From positions 3,658,001 through 3,722,000 of the forward strand of contig NZ_JABWRY020000001.1 in the NCBI RefSeq assembly GCF_014269205.2: DNA of 64,000 nt, in the 5' to 3' direction. The notes beneath the pieces were generated by a model. It was not told where the DNA came from, made no database searches, and was given only the letters and a program-made list of their open reading frames with translations. The stretch comes from Pseudomonas kermanshahensis. Lineage in GTDB: Bacteria; Pseudomonadota; Gammaproteobacteria; Pseudomonadales; Pseudomonadaceae. Every line of letters starts with the position of its first letter. Position 1 is the first letter of the stretch. The position numbers and the translations under genes were made by a program. This document shows, piece after piece, positions 20,373-29,705 of the stretch.

Positions 20373-22733
20373 TTAGAACAGCTGTAGCTGGCGGCCGGTC
20401 AACGCCGCGAAATCATCCCCGACGAAGGGCAGGATGGCGTCGGCCACCGGTTGCAGTTGGCGGCTCAGGTAATGCTCGTAATCGATGGGTGCCTGCAGGC
20501 TCTCCAAGGGTTCAGGGCCGGCGGTGGTCATCAGGTAGCTGATCCAGCCGCCGTTCTGGTACTGCCGGGGGCGGCCGAGGCGGCTGTTGTACTCATCGGC
20601 CAGGCGCGCGGCGCGCACATGCGGCGGCACGTTACGCTGGTAATCGGCCAGCGGACGACGCAAGCGCTTGCGGTACACCATCAGCTCATCGAATTCGCCG
20701 GCCAAGGTCTGCTGCACGTACTGGCGCACATAGTCGCGGTACGGTTGACCACGGAAGATCCGCCCGTAAAGCGCCTGCTGAAATTCCCGGGCCAGCGGCG
20801 ACCAGTCGGTGCGTACCGACTCCAGGCCTTTGTAGACCATCTCCTCGCTGCCATCGGCGCGCTGCACCAGCCCCGCGTAGCGCTTCTTGCTGCCTTCTTC
20901 GGTACCGCGGATGGTCGGCATCAGAAAGCGTCGGTAATGGGTTTCGAACTGCAACTCCAGGGCACTCTCCAGGCCCATCGAATCACTCAAGTGCCGGCGC
21001 CACCAGTGGTTGACCTCGGCCACCAGCTCGCGGCCGATGCGCGCTGCAGCATCCTCGTCATGGGCGCCTTTGAGCCAGACGAAGGTGGAATCAGTATCGC
21101 CATAGATCACATCGAAACCGCGGGCTTCGATCAGTTCGCGGGTCTGGCGCATGATCTGGTGCCCGCGCATTGTGATCGACGATGCCAGGCGCGGGTCGAA
21201 GAAGCGGCAGCCACTGGAGCCCAGTACGCCGTAGAAGGCATTCATGATGATTTTGAGGGCTTGCGACAGCGGCGCGTTGCCCGCGCGCTTGGCCGCCTCC
21301 CTGCCCTGCCATACCCGCTCGACAATGGCCGGCAGGCAGTGCTGGCTGCGCGAAAAGCGCCCCCCGCGAAAACCTTCGACCGCATGTTGCGGGTCGGGCT
21401 GACGCAAGCCTTCGACGAGGCCCACCGGGTCGATCAGGAAGGTACGGATGATCGAGGGGTACAGGCTCTTGTAGTCCAGCACCAGCACCGAATCGTAGAG
21501 GCCAGGGCGCGAATCCATGACAAAACCGCCGGGGCTGGCTTCGTCTGGGCGGCTGCCGAGGTTGGGCGCGACAAAGCCCAAACGGTGCATCTGCGGTATG
21601 TACAAATGGCAGAACGCGGCCACCGAACCGCCGCTTCGGTCCACGGCCAAGCCGGTGACCGAGGCGCGTTCGAGCAGGAACTCGAGCAGCCGGGTGTGGG
21701 CGAAGATGCGCGTGACCAGTTCGCAGTCCTTGAGGTTGTAGCGCGCCAACGACGGTTTGTCCTCGGCGAACATGCGGTTGATTTCATCCATGCGCTGGTA
21801 GGGCGTGCTGATCGCCTTGCCCTCACCCAGCAGCGTTTGGGCAACGCTCTCCAGGCTGAACGACGGGAAGCTCCAGGTTGCCGAACGCAAGGCTTCGATG
21901 CCGTCGATCAGCAAGCGCCCAGGGGCATCGGCGAACACGTGGCCGCCGCTGGCGTGAGTGCGCAAGGTCATGAGCGCGCCGTTGCGGCCTAGGGCCAAAG
22001 GCACCTGCAGGTGCTTGGCGTGTTCGTGCAACAGGCGCAGGTCGAACTGCACCAGGTTCCAGCCGATGATCGCATCTGGGTCGTGGCGGGCCATCCATTG
22101 GTTGAGGCAATCGAGCAGCGCGGCAGGGTCGTCGCAGTACTGCAGGTCGAAGTCCACCACGCTGCTGTCGCCATTGGCCGGGCCGACCATGTACACCTGG
22201 CGCTGGCCGCAGCCTTCGAGGGCGATGCTGTAAAGCTCGCCGCGCTCGCTGGTTTCGATATCCAGCGACACCAGGCGCAGCGGCGGTCGGTAGTCTGGCA
22301 GTGGCTTGAGCTGTGCGTCGCAGAGCACGCCGTGGGCGTCTGGCTGGCCAGTGAACTGCACCGGGGCCGTGATGAAGCGCTCCATCAGGTAGCGCTCGGG
22401 CGGGCGGATATCGGCTTCGTACACCTCGACGCCGGCGTTGCGCAGACGTTGCTCCAGTTGCATCAACTGGCGATGCTGGCGGCAGTACAAGCCCAGCACC
22501 GGGCGCTGATCGAAGTCGCGCAGTTGCAAGGGCTTAAGCTCGACACCCGGCTCGTTGGCCAGCAGCACGCGCGCATGTTCAGCCTGCGCCTGCGCGATGA
22601 ACGCCACCGAGACTTGCGGCGCCAGGCGCAGCTGGCGCGGGCCCTGGTCCGTCGCCAGCCAGAACTCCACGCACGTGCCTTCGGGTGTGTCATGCCAATG
22701 CCGGGTCAGGACAAAGCCCTGCTGCAATTCCAC
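20373..22733 (-). CDS. polB: DNA polymerase II (family B)
   Basis: 786 residues, the length of E. coli Pol II. Exonuclease motif I is [10 protein letters not shown] (about 153-162), followed by [10 protein letters not shown]. Polymerase motifs are [10 protein letters not shown] (about 418), [13 protein letters not shown] and [11 protein letters not shown] (about 541) with the two metal-binding Asp residues. It is a proofreading repair and translesion polymerase, SOS-controlled in E. coli; I see no clear LexA box (CTG-N10-CAG) in the short upstream region. The start is GTG at 22733 with AGAGG eight bases upstream. Confidence 0.95.
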   Translation of the reverse strand: MELQQGFVLTRHWHDTPEGTCVEFWLATDQGPRQLRLAPQVSVAFIAQAQAEHARVLLANEPGVELKPLQLRDFDQRPVLGLYCRQHRQLMQLEQRLRNAGVEVYEADIRPPERYLMERFITAPVQFTGQPDAHGVLCDAQLKPLPDYRPPLRLVSLDIETSERGELYSIALEGCGQRQVYMVGPANGDSSVVDFDLQYCDDPAALLDCLNQWMARHDPDAIIGWNLVQFDLRLLHEHAKHLQVPLALGRNGALMTLRTHASGGHVFADAPGRLLIDGIEALRSATWSFPSFSLESVAQTLLGEGKAISTPYQRMDEINRMFAEDKPSLARYNLKDCELVTRIFAHTRLLEFLLERASVTGLAVDRSGGSVAAFCHLYIPQMHRLGFVAPNLGSRPDEASPGGFVMDSRPGLYDSVLVLDYKSLYPSIIRTFLIDPVGLVEGLRQPDPQHAVEGFRGGRFSRSQHCLPAIVERVWQGREAAKRAGNAPLSQALKIIMNAFYGVLGSSGCRFFDPRLASSITMRGHQIMRQTRELIEARGFDVIYGDTDSTFVWLKGAHDEDAAARIGRELVAEVNHWWRRHLSDSMGLESALELQFETHYRRFLMPTIRGTEEGSKKRYAGLVQRADGSEEMVYKGLESVRTDWSPLAREFQQALYGRIFRGQPYRDYVRQYVQQTLAGEFDELMVYRKRLRRPLADYQRNVPPHVRAARLADEYNSRLGRPRQYQNGGWISYLMTTAGPEPLESLQAPIDYEHYLSRQLQPVADAILPFVGDDFAALTGRQLQLF

Positions 22734-22840
22734 CGCGTGGACCTCTGATCGTCTGTTGTGCTGTAAGTGACGATTCTACCCTGTGCAGGGCAATTCAGGG
22801 CTGCCATATCCGGCTTTGCCCTCAGATCCGACTTGGCCTC

Positions 22841-22934
22841 TGTAGGAGCAGCCTTGTGCTGCGAAGAGGCCGGTAAACCTGGCAGAGTTGCATGGTCAGT
22901 ACTGGCCTCTTCGCAGCACAAGGCTGCTCCTACA
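22841..22934. repeat. REP-type palindrome, 'GGAGCAGCCTTGTGCTGC' class
   Basis: Arms 22841-22871 and 22904-22934 are perfect 31-bp reverse complements with a 32-bp loop. The arm ends in GCGAAGAGGCC like standard P. putida REPs, but its core is different. An almost identical copy is at 61406-61500. Confidence 0.85.
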
Positions 22935-22956
22935 ACGACCGCGCAGGCCTGGGAAA

Positions 22957-24147
22957 CTATCGAGAACCGGCCTTGAACCCGCCACGGCGCCCTGCCCAGG
23001 CCAGCAGCCACGCCAGGCCTATCAATACCAGCGCCACGGGGCCAAACCAGGCGACACCTGCCCCGGTCAGCAGCAACCCGCCGATAATCCCGCCCAAGGC
23101 GATGGCGCTGTTCCACGCCGTCACCAGCATCGACTGCGCCACGTCACCGCCCTCGCCCGCTGCATCTGCGCAGGCCGTCTGCAACAGTGTTGGCGCGCCG
23201 CCGTAGGTCACACCCCACAGCGCGATGCTCAGGTACAGGGCCCACGAGGACGCCTGCCCCAGCATTAGCGTGGCCACGGCAAAACCGGCCAGGCTGAGCA
23301 GCACCAGCGTGCGCAGGTGCCGATCGACCAATAGCCCGACCAGGCCGATGCCCGCCAGCGCCGACAAGCCGAACACCATCAACACCTGGCCGATTTCGGC
23401 GGCCATCCCCGCCGCCGCCAGCAGCGCCACGATGTAGGTATAGAGAATGTTGTGGCCGAGGATCCAGGTCATGATCACCAACAGCACCAACGCCACGCCA
23501 GGTGTGCGCAACACCTGCAGCGCCGCCGGTCGCTTGCCGGCTGCCTGCCCCGGGTAGTCCGGCACAGCGCGCAACACCCAGACGACCAGCAGCAGCGCCA
23601 CCACAGTGACCACGACAAAGGTGGCCCGCCACCCCAGCAGTGCTCCCAACCAGGTGCCGATGGGCAAGCCGAGGGACAAGGCTATCGGCTGGCCGAGCAT
23701 GGCCACCGCCATCGCCCGCCCCTGCAAGGCCACCGGCACCATGCGCCGGGCATGGCCGGCAATCAATCCCCAAGCCAGGCCGGCTGCGGCACCGGTGAAA
23801 AAGCGCAGCACCAGGGTAAGGGCATTGGACGACGACAAGGCCGTCAACCCGTTGAACAGCACGAAGCCACCAATCGCCAGCAGCAGTGCACGGCGGCGAT
23901 ACCAGCCTTGGGTCAGGGTCACCAGCGGGATGGCCGTCAGCAGCGAGCCCAATGCATACGCCGTGACCCACTGCCCGGCCATGGCCTGACTGATCGCCAT
24001 GCCGCCGGCGATCTGGTCCAGCAGGCCGGCAGGCAGGGTTTCGCTGAGGATGGCAATGAAGCCGGTCATAGCCAGGGCCAGCAGGCCGCTCAAAGGTAAG
24101 CGCTCGGCGCTGTCACCCAGTAGCGGTGCGGAAGAAGTCTGGGACAT
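22957..24147 (-). CDS. MFS transporter, DHA1-type exporter
   Basis: 396 residues from the ATG at 24147 (MSQTSSAP). About twelve transmembrane segments are visible, with LSETLPAGLLDQIAGG near the start and FFTGAAAGLAWGLIAGHARR in helix 4-5, as in the AraJ/YdhP drug and sugar efflux branch. It probably exports a small molecule or sugar. It is divergent from a LysR gene, with a 16-bp palindrome between them, suggesting LysR control. An in-frame extension to 24222 would cross that palindrome and is rejected. Confidence 0.85.
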   Translation of the reverse strand: MSQTSSAPLLGDSAERLPLSGLLALAMTGFIAILSETLPAGLLDQIAGGMAISQAMAGQWVTAYALGSLLTAIPLVTLTQGWYRRRALLLAIGGFVLFNGLTALSSSNALTLVLRFFTGAAAGLAWGLIAGHARRMVPVALQGRAMAVAMLGQPIALSLGLPIGTWLGALLGWRATFVVVTVVALLLVVWVLRAVPDYPGQAAGKRPAALQVLRTPGVALVLLVIMTWILGHNILYTYIVALLAAAGMAAEIGQVLMVFGLSALAGIGLVGLLVDRHLRTLVLLSLAGFAVATLMLGQASSWALYLSIALWGVTYGGAPTLLQTACADAAGEGGDVAQSMLVTAWNSAIALGGIIGGLLLTGAGVAWFGPVALVLIGLAWLLAWAGRRGGFKAGSR

Positions 24148-24234
24148 TGCAGGATGCCTTGAAGTGGTGATCGAGGCCGGCAGTGTGCAAGCCGGGGGTA
24201 TTGCGGAAAAAGATGGGTACAATGCCGTTCACCC

Positions 24235-24250
24235 CGGACATTAATGTCCG
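24235..24250. promoter_or_regulatory. Perfect 16-bp palindrome in MFS/LysR divergent region
   Basis: CGGACATTAATGTCCG is its own reverse complement. It lies 17 bp before the LysR-gene ATG and 88 bp before the MFS start, a position suited to an autoregulatory LysR operator; the central ATTAAT also allows a T-N11-A match (T242-type spacing not verified). Confidence 0.55.
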
Positions 24251-24266
24251 CAATCAGGAGTGCGCA

Positions 24267-25172
24267 ATGGACAGCCTCAGCGGCTTCGTGGTCTTCAACC
24301 GGGTAGCCGAAACCCGCAGTTTCGTAGCTGCAGGCCAGTCGTTGGGCATCAGTGCTTCGGCTGTGGGCAAGCGCGTGGCACGGCTGGAAAGCCGCCTGGG
24401 TGTGCGCCTGTTCCACCGCAGCACACGCAGCATCACGCTGACCGCCGAAGGCACGCTGTTTCTTGAACGCAGCCGCCGTATCCTGGCTGAGATCGAGGCC
24501 ACCGAGCAGGCCCTGTCACAGGCCAGCGAAACCCCTCGCGGTCGCCTACGCGTGAGCCTGCCCCAGGTCACCGGGCTGGTCATGCCGGCGCTGGCCGACT
24601 TCATGGCGTTGTACCCTGAGGTTGAACTGGACCTGGAGTTTACCGACCGCATGGTGGATATCGTCGGTGAAGGGTTCGATGTGGTGATGCGCGGCGGTCA
24701 ACCCGTGGATTCGCGCCTCAATGCCAAGTTCCTCGGCCACTTCCAGCATCGCCTGGTGGCATCGCCCGAGTACCTGCGCGAACGCGGCACGCCCACCCAC
24801 CCCCGCGACCTGAGTGCACACACCTGCCTGCACTACCGCTTCCCCAGCAACGGCAAGCTGGAGACCTGGCCGCTGCGTCAGGAGCACCCCGACCAGGGCT
24901 ATGACATCCCCATTTCGATGGTGTGCAACCATGTTGAGACACGCATCTGCTTCGCCCTCAACCACCGCGGCATCACCTGCCTGCCAGACTTCAGCGTGCG
25001 CCGCGAACTGGCCGCCGGCACGCTGGTGACGGTACTCGACAGTTTCATGGAGCGGCGTGGCAGTTTCTACCTGTTGTGGCCGTCGGGGCGCCAGGTGCCG
25101 CCCAAGCTGCGGGTGTTCATCGATTTCATGCTTGAGCGGGTGTTCCCCGGCAGCCCTCAACCGTACAAATAG
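24267..25172 (+). CDS. LysR-family regulator, divergent from MFS exporter
   Basis: 301 residues. N-terminal helix-turn-helix (MDSLSGFVVFNRVAETRSFVAAGQSLGISASAVGKRVARLE) and a LysR substrate-binding domain (about 90-295) of the YafC/DsdC-like 'CrgA' group with VSLPQVTGLVMPALADFMALYPEVELDLEF. CAGGAG lies six bases before ATG. It probably controls the divergent MFS gene through the palindrome between them. Its end overlaps the convergent LysR gene by 16 bp. Confidence 0.9.
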   Translation: MDSLSGFVVFNRVAETRSFVAAGQSLGISASAVGKRVARLESRLGVRLFHRSTRSITLTAEGTLFLERSRRILAEIEATEQALSQASETPRGRLRVSLPQVTGLVMPALADFMALYPEVELDLEFTDRMVDIVGEGFDVVMRGGQPVDSRLNAKFLGHFQHRLVASPEYLRERGTPTHPRDLSAHTCLHYRFPSNGKLETWPLRQEHPDQGYDIPISMVCNHVETRICFALNHRGITCLPDFSVRRELAAGTLVTVLDSFMERRGSFYLLWPSGRQVPPKLRVFIDFMLERVFPGSPQPYK

Positions 25173-26077
25173 TTGATGTCCTTGTAGGCCAACGGCGGCA
25201 CCTGGCTGATCAGAAAGTCACGCAGTTTGTGCATCTGCCGGGCCTTGGGGCTGGATTTCAGCCAGGTCATGTAATAACCGTCACCGGTGGCCACCGCGTG
25301 CTTGAACGGCGTCACTAGCCGCCCTGCCGACAGGTCGGAGCTGGCCAGCACCAGGTCCACTACCGAGATGCCCAGGCCTTGCTGGGCCGCCGAAATCCCC
25401 TGGTCGAGGGTATCGAAAACCTGTCCCTGGTCGATGCTGATATCCAGCGCGTCCATCCGCGCCAGCCAGCGTCGCCAGTCGCGCCGGTCCGGCGACGGGT
25501 GCAGGAACTCGCACTGGCGCAGGTCGGCGAGGTCGGGCTGGGCTTGCGCCATGTAATCGGGGTGGCACACCGGGATCAGCCACTCATCGAAGAGCTTGAA
25601 GCTCTCGACATCGGCGGGGAAACGGCCGTTGGCCAGCAGGATGGCGCAGTCGTAGGGCTCCGAATAGAAGTCCACGCTGTCAATGTCCATCCACACGCTC
25701 GACAGTTGCACGCTGCTGCTGTCATCGAGCTTCTTGAAGCCGTCCAGGGCCCTGAGCAACCAGCGCATGGTAAGCGTGGAGGGCGCCTTCAGACGCACGC
25801 CATAGCGGTCCTGACGCAGCAACGCGCAGGCGTTCTCGATGATCTTGAAGCCGACCTTGAGCTCTTGTGACAGCAGGCGCCCGTGCTCGGTCAGGCTCAG
25901 TTTTGGACCACGACGCTCGAACAGGTCGCAGCCGAACATGGCCTCGAGGGTCTTGATGTGGTGGCTGACCGCCCCTTGGGTCAGCGCCAGCTCCTCCGCC
26001 GCACGGGTAAAGGAGCCATAACGAGAGGCCACCTCGAAAGCACGCAGGGCGTGCAAGGCCTGAATCCGTTCCGACAT
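25157..26077 (-). CDS. LysR-family regulator, GcvA-like
   Basis: 306 residues. It opens ALHALRAFEVASRYGSFTRAAEELALTQGAVSHHIKTLE, the GcvA/AmpR-type winged helix-turn-helix, and has the effector domain with the phrase QGLGISVVDLVLASSDL. It is divergent from the YqcI/LysE/SGNH cluster at 26238 and likely regulates it; the 160-bp intergenic region is AT-rich compared with its surroundings. It overlaps the 3' end of the preceding LysR gene on the other strand. Confidence 0.88.
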   Translation of the reverse strand: MSERIQALHALRAFEVASRYGSFTRAAEELALTQGAVSHHIKTLEAMFGCDLFERRGPKLSLTEHGRLLSQELKVGFKIIENACALLRQDRYGVRLKAPSTLTMRWLLRALDGFKKLDDSSSVQLSSVWMDIDSVDFYSEPYDCAILLANGRFPADVESFKLFDEWLIPVCHPDYMAQAQPDLADLRQCEFLHPSPDRRDWRRWLARMDALDISIDQGQVFDTLDQGISAAQQGLGISVVDLVLASSDLSAGRLVTPFKHAVATGDGYYMTWLKSSPKARQMHKLRDFLISQVPPLAYKDINYLYG

Positions 26078-26237
26078 GGCGACGTCCGAAGCATGAGTGA
26101 GACTAATAGTAGGTCATAGTTCCACGCGTTTTACAACGTTAAGTCTGTCTCAGAAAATGCGGGTAAATAATAAAGATTACCAACGATTCTGCCTGCATAT
26201 GACTGGAACGTTACTTAATTAGATGCCTGGGGAAATC

Positions 26238-27014
26238 ATGTTTACGGGTTATGGAAACTGCTATCGCCTGGATGCGCTAGAGCTGGCCGCTGAACATGTG
26301 CGGAACACGCAACATTGGACGTACAAAACCATACAACATTTTCGCAGCATTCTCGCCAACCCCGAATTCCCCTGCCTGTTTGGCCGCAAGGCAGTCGCCA
26401 GCGAGACCTGCCACATCCTCTTCGCCCGCGCCGAACAACTGGCCGACGACATCGCCCAGGGCCTGGCTGACTACGTGCGCACCATCACTCCGATCCCGCT
26501 CAAGCAGCGCATCGGCAGCCCATTGGTGGTGTTTCTCGAAACCGCCAGCGAATACACCCTTGCCGAGCAACAGGCGCTGGCCTGGAAAGTTTTGCAGGGC
26601 GTGCACGCGCGCGACCCGCATCCTTGGCCGCAGGCGATGCCGACCGACCCTCACGACACGGGCTGGTCGTTCTGCTACGCCGGCATGCCGCTGTTCATCA
26701 ACATGAACTTCCCCGGCCACCAACAGATGAAAAGCCGCAACCTGGGGCCGCACATCACCTTCGTCATCAACCCGCGGGAAAACTTCGACGAAGTGGCCAA
26801 CGCCAGCACCGAAAGTGGCAAGCGTATCCGTGCCCGCATCCGCGAGCGGGTACAGCATTACAACAACGGCATCATGCCCGACACCCTTGGCGCGTTCGGC
26901 GATGCCGACAACTACGAGTGGAAGCAGTACCAGCTACAGGAGGCGGGTTCGCTCAACCCGTCACGCTGCCCGTTCCACGCCCATGTAACAGCCGACACAC
27001 TGATCGAGAATTGA
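26238..27014 (+). CDS. YqcI/YcgG-family protein, possible heme-dependent N-oxygenase
   Basis: 258 residues from the ATG at 26238 (GGGGA just upstream; the ATG at 26223 has no Shine-Dalgarno). Conserved features are NPEFPCLFGRKA near the N-terminus, GWSFCYAGMPLFINMNFPGH, HITFVINPRE and the C-terminal SRCPFHA. This is the YqcI/YcgG family, whose characterised member GntA is a heme-dependent N-hydroxylase in guanitoxin biosynthesis. By that analogy it may oxygenate an amine; the substrate is unknown. It is followed at two bases by a LysE exporter gene and then an SGNH hydrolase gene, which suggests a small metabolite pathway. Confidence 0.8.
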   Translation: MFTGYGNCYRLDALELAAEHVRNTQHWTYKTIQHFRSILANPEFPCLFGRKAVASETCHILFARAEQLADDIAQGLADYVRTITPIPLKQRIGSPLVVFLETASEYTLAEQQALAWKVLQGVHARDPHPWPQAMPTDPHDTGWSFCYAGMPLFINMNFPGHQQMKSRNLGPHITFVINPRENFDEVANASTESGKRIRARIRERVQHYNNGIMPDTLGAFGDADNYEWKQYQLQEAGSLNPSRCPFHAHVTADTLIEN

Positions 27015-27016
27015 CC

Positions 27017-27643
27017 GTGAATACCGCACTCACCGCCACCTATGCCCTGACTGTCCTGCTGCTGATCGCCACCCCTGGCCCAGTGGTGGCACTGATCGTC
27101 AACACCGCTGCCGCCTCCGGCTCGCGCAAAGCCATGTTCACTGCCGTGGGGACCAACTGGGCGTCCTTGGTACTGATTGGCGCGGCGGCCTGGATCATCC
27201 TGACCAGCGCGGCCATCGACAAGGCCTGGCTCAGCGGCATGAGCCTGCTGGGCTGCCTGTTCATCGGCTACATCGCCGTGGGCACCCTCAAGGAAGCCCT
27301 GCAGGCGCCCACCCCAGCGTCGGCGAACGAAGCGCCTGGGCCTGGCCGTGGCGGCCTGCTGCAAGGGTTCATGGTGGGTATTTCCAACCCCAAGGACATC
27401 ATCTTCTTCATCGCCTTCTTCCCTCAGTTCATCCAGATCACCGAGTCGTTCGGCAAGAGCATGGTGGTGCTGTCGCTGTTGTGGGTGGCCATCGATTTTG
27501 CCGTGCTCAGCCTGTACATCTTCGCCATCGGCAAGATCGCTTCGCAGCGCAGCAATCGGGTCATCAGCATGGCCTCGGGCGTCGCCCTGCTGCTGATCGC
27601 GGCCGGCGGCCTGCTGTACAACCTCAAGGAACTGGCGGCCTGA
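27017..27643 (+). CDS. LysE/RhtB-family amino-acid exporter
   Basis: 208 residues, six predicted helices. Signature segments are IATPGPVVALIVNTAAASGSRKAM near the N-terminus and GISNPKDIIFFIAFFPQF in the middle. It exports amino acids or derivatives. The start is GTG at 27017, two bases after the stop of the YqcI/YcgG gene, so the two are a tight operon. The export substrate may be the product of the upstream enzyme (inference). Confidence 0.9.
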   Translation: MNTALTATYALTVLLLIATPGPVVALIVNTAAASGSRKAMFTAVGTNWASLVLIGAAAWIILTSAAIDKAWLSGMSLLGCLFIGYIAVGTLKEALQAPTPASANEAPGPGRGGLLQGFMVGISNPKDIIFFIAFFPQFIQITESFGKSMVVLSLLWVAIDFAVLSLYIFAIGKIASQRSNRVISMASGVALLLIAAGGLLYNLKELAA

Positions 27644-27668
27644 GCCGGATGCCTCGCAAGGAGTGCCC

Positions 27669-28763
27669 ATGAGATCGACCGACACGAGCACAGATGTTTT
27701 GGGCCTTCCTTCGCCGCTGCAACAGGACTACCAGCGCTTTCTGCAACTGGGCAGCCGCCGTGCGCCACACGCATTGCACATCCACGAGAGCGGCTACCGC
27801 TCGGGCACCATCAACACCGATGCGCTCGGCCTGCGCTACAGCCACTGCGCCGGTAAGCGCTTCTCGGCCGCCGAGCGCGGCACGGCGCCGCACATCAACC
27901 TGTTGGTCGGGGGCTCCACCGCCTTGGGCGTCGGCGCCAGCAGCGATGAGCACACGGTGGCTTCGCACCTGTCGATGCTGACCGGCGAGGTCTGGCTGAG
28001 CCTGGCAGGCTGCGGGCTCAATGCCGGCCAAGAGCTGCTGATGTTCCTGACTCACCAGCACCGCCTCGGCCAGCTCGGCCACGTGGTGGTGCTCAGCGGC
28101 CTCAATACCTTGGCCCATGAGGCCCTCTACGAAATCCTCGCCAGCCCCCGCGAGGCGCATCACGTCACAGGTTTTCAGGAAGCCTTGAACAGTTTCAGCG
28201 ACGGCATGCCGCCTGCCGCAGCCCCCCGCCGACAATCGCTTTGGCGGCGCATCGGCCAAGCCTTGGCCGCGCCCCCTCCCGCGCCTCCAGCCGCCCAACC
28301 GCTGTCGCCCCCAGAAAAACGCCTGGCCCGCGCGGCCGACAGCATCGGCCGTACCCTGCGCCAGTGGGAGCGGCTGCTGGCAGACAGCCACGCCACCCTC
28401 ACCTTCATTCTTCAGCCGCTGCTGCCCTGGTGCCGAGAAACCTTGCCAGCGGGCGAGCAAGCCATGCTGGCGGCGCTGGCGCGGCAGCCCGCGAACTTCG
28501 AGCGCCTGCTGGACGGGGTCTTCGACAGTCACTTGCACACAGCCTTCTTTCGCCGCATCAAAGACCAGGCCGACCCGGTAGCCTGCTATGACATGAACAG
28601 CATGCTCAGCAGCTCCCCCGTGTTTGGCGCCGACCTGTTCGTCGACCGCCTGCACCTCAACGACCTGGGCAACAACGCACTGGCCAAAGTCATTACCGCC
28701 AAGCTTGGCCTGGCCCAGGAAAAACACGCTCAGCGCAAGGTCACGCCTATCAAGCTCGTCTGA
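27669..28763 (+). CDS. SGNH/GDSL-hydrolase-like protein
   Basis: 364 residues. Block I is NLLVGGSTALGVGAS (nucleophile Ser in G-G-S-T), followed by LAGCGLNAGQELLMF, VVLSGLN and the C-terminal VDRLHLNDLGNNALA with the Asp-x-x-His pair of SGNH hydrolases. A Pro/Ala-rich insert lies near 180-220. No signal peptide is visible, so it is probably cytoplasmic. It has AAGGAG five bases before ATG and lies 25 bp after the LysE gene. It may hydrolyse or transfer an acyl group in the same pathway; substrate unknown. Confidence 0.75.
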   Translation: MRSTDTSTDVLGLPSPLQQDYQRFLQLGSRRAPHALHIHESGYRSGTINTDALGLRYSHCAGKRFSAAERGTAPHINLLVGGSTALGVGASSDEHTVASHLSMLTGEVWLSLAGCGLNAGQELLMFLTHQHRLGQLGHVVVLSGLNTLAHEALYEILASPREAHHVTGFQEALNSFSDGMPPAAAPRRQSLWRRIGQALAAPPPAPPAAQPLSPPEKRLARAADSIGRTLRQWERLLADSHATLTFILQPLLPWCRETLPAGEQAMLAALARQPANFERLLDGVFDSHLHTAFFRRIKDQADPVACYDMNSMLSSSPVFGADLFVDRLHLNDLGNNALAKVITAKLGLAQEKHAQRKVTPIKLV

Positions 28764-28851
28764 CAGTTGCCCGCCGGTCTTCCGGCGAGGCCCCTTGGGT
28801 GGCTAGAATACGTCGTCGTTCCGACTCGCCCGAGGCGTACCTGTACCTGTG

Positions 28852-28923
28852 ATGAACATCCAAGCCGTGCATCAACCACTGGCCGCCTGTCGTGACTGCC
28901 CGTCCCACGAGGCCTGCCTGTGA
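28852..28923 (+). CDS. Possible 23-residue Cys-containing leader peptide
   Basis: A short frame encodes MNIQAVHQPLAACRDCPSHE plus ACL, with the pattern C-x2-C-x5-C. Its stop overlaps the GTG start of the next gene by four bases (GTGA), which could couple translation. The nearest Shine-Dalgarno (GAGGCG) is about 14 bases upstream, which is far. It could be a chance frame. Confidence 0.25.
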   Translation: MNIQAVHQPLAACRDCPSHEACL

Positions 28924-29615
28924 GTCGTGTGGCAACCCTGTCGCCGCTGGTGATCGCCTTGATGCCACTGGCTGCGCAAGCGCTCGACGTGCGCATCGAC
29001 CCTCATGCCGACTTGCTCTACCGCCAGGCCCTGCCCTTGCTCGAGCAGGCCGACAGCCAGGACGACGGCGCCAGCTCACTGCGCACTGCAGTGGGCAGCG
29101 ACCCGGAGCTCACCCGCCAGGGCCAGGCCCTCGCGCACACCTTGCCCACCGCCGTGGCACTGCTGAAAAAGTCGGTGGAGCTTGGCCACCCCGTGGCCCA
29201 GTACCGGCTGGCGCTGTACTACATGACCTACCTGCCGGTGGCCCAGATCCCGGACGCTGCCTGCCCTTTGCTGGAGGCGAGCCTCAAGCAAGGCTTCGCG
29301 CCCCCGGCACCGGCCATTGCCACCTGGTGCCCGCCCTACAACGCCAGCGCAGACTATCGCGCTGCGTTGGAGGCAATCCCAAGCATGGCCCCCCAATACG
29401 CCCCCTACTACCCACAGCCCACCCCACGACTGGCCTGCAACCGCAGCCAGCCGCAAGGCCTGAACATGCAGTGGGGGCGCCAGCGGGACTACCAGGCCGA
29501 GGTGTACCGGGTGCTGGCCGACCTTGACCCTGGGCATCGCCAGGCTTTGCTGCAAAAGGCCGTGGACATCAACGGATGCTCGACTGCGCAGCGCTGGTTG
29601 ACCAGCCATCGATAG
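28920..29615 (+). CDS. Predicted periplasmic Sel1-like protein of unknown function
   Basis: 231 residues from GTG at 28920 (GAGG seven bases upstream). Signal peptide (VATLSPLVIALMPLAAQA), then helices with a Sel1-like turn (LLKKSVELGHPVAQYRLALYYM) and several Cys (ACPLLEA, TWCPPY, LACNRS, NGCSTAQRWL), so it is probably secreted to the periplasm with disulfides. I do not recognise a specific family. It is on the same strand as, and about 160 bp after, the SGNH hydrolase gene. Confidence 0.65.
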   Translation: MSRVATLSPLVIALMPLAAQALDVRIDPHADLLYRQALPLLEQADSQDDGASSLRTAVGSDPELTRQGQALAHTLPTAVALLKKSVELGHPVAQYRLALYYMTYLPVAQIPDAACPLLEASLKQGFAPPAPAIATWCPPYNASADYRAALEAIPSMAPQYAPYYPQPTPRLACNRSQPQGLNMQWGRQRDYQAEVYRVLADLDPGHRQALLQKAVDINGCSTAQRWLTSHR

Positions 29616-29705
29616 CGGCCAGTCGACAAACCAGCAAGATCGTTCAAGCCATGGCCCGCTTCACTCTGGCATGCTGCCCAACCGAGTACACGCGTTGCAG
29701 CCACC

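Noticed and set aside
20451..21992. Plus-strand open frame of 513 codons inside polB
   Set aside because: Antisense shadow of polB, which has all exonuclease and polymerase motifs.
20373..22733. polB as part of a mobile island with the toxin gene
   Set aside because: polB is a core gene here, with normal codon use, and no integrase, transposase or att-like repeat is visible on either side.
22733..22800. LexA box before polB
   Set aside because: CTGT and ACAG-like words occur, but not in the CTG-N10-CAG arrangement of a LexA site.
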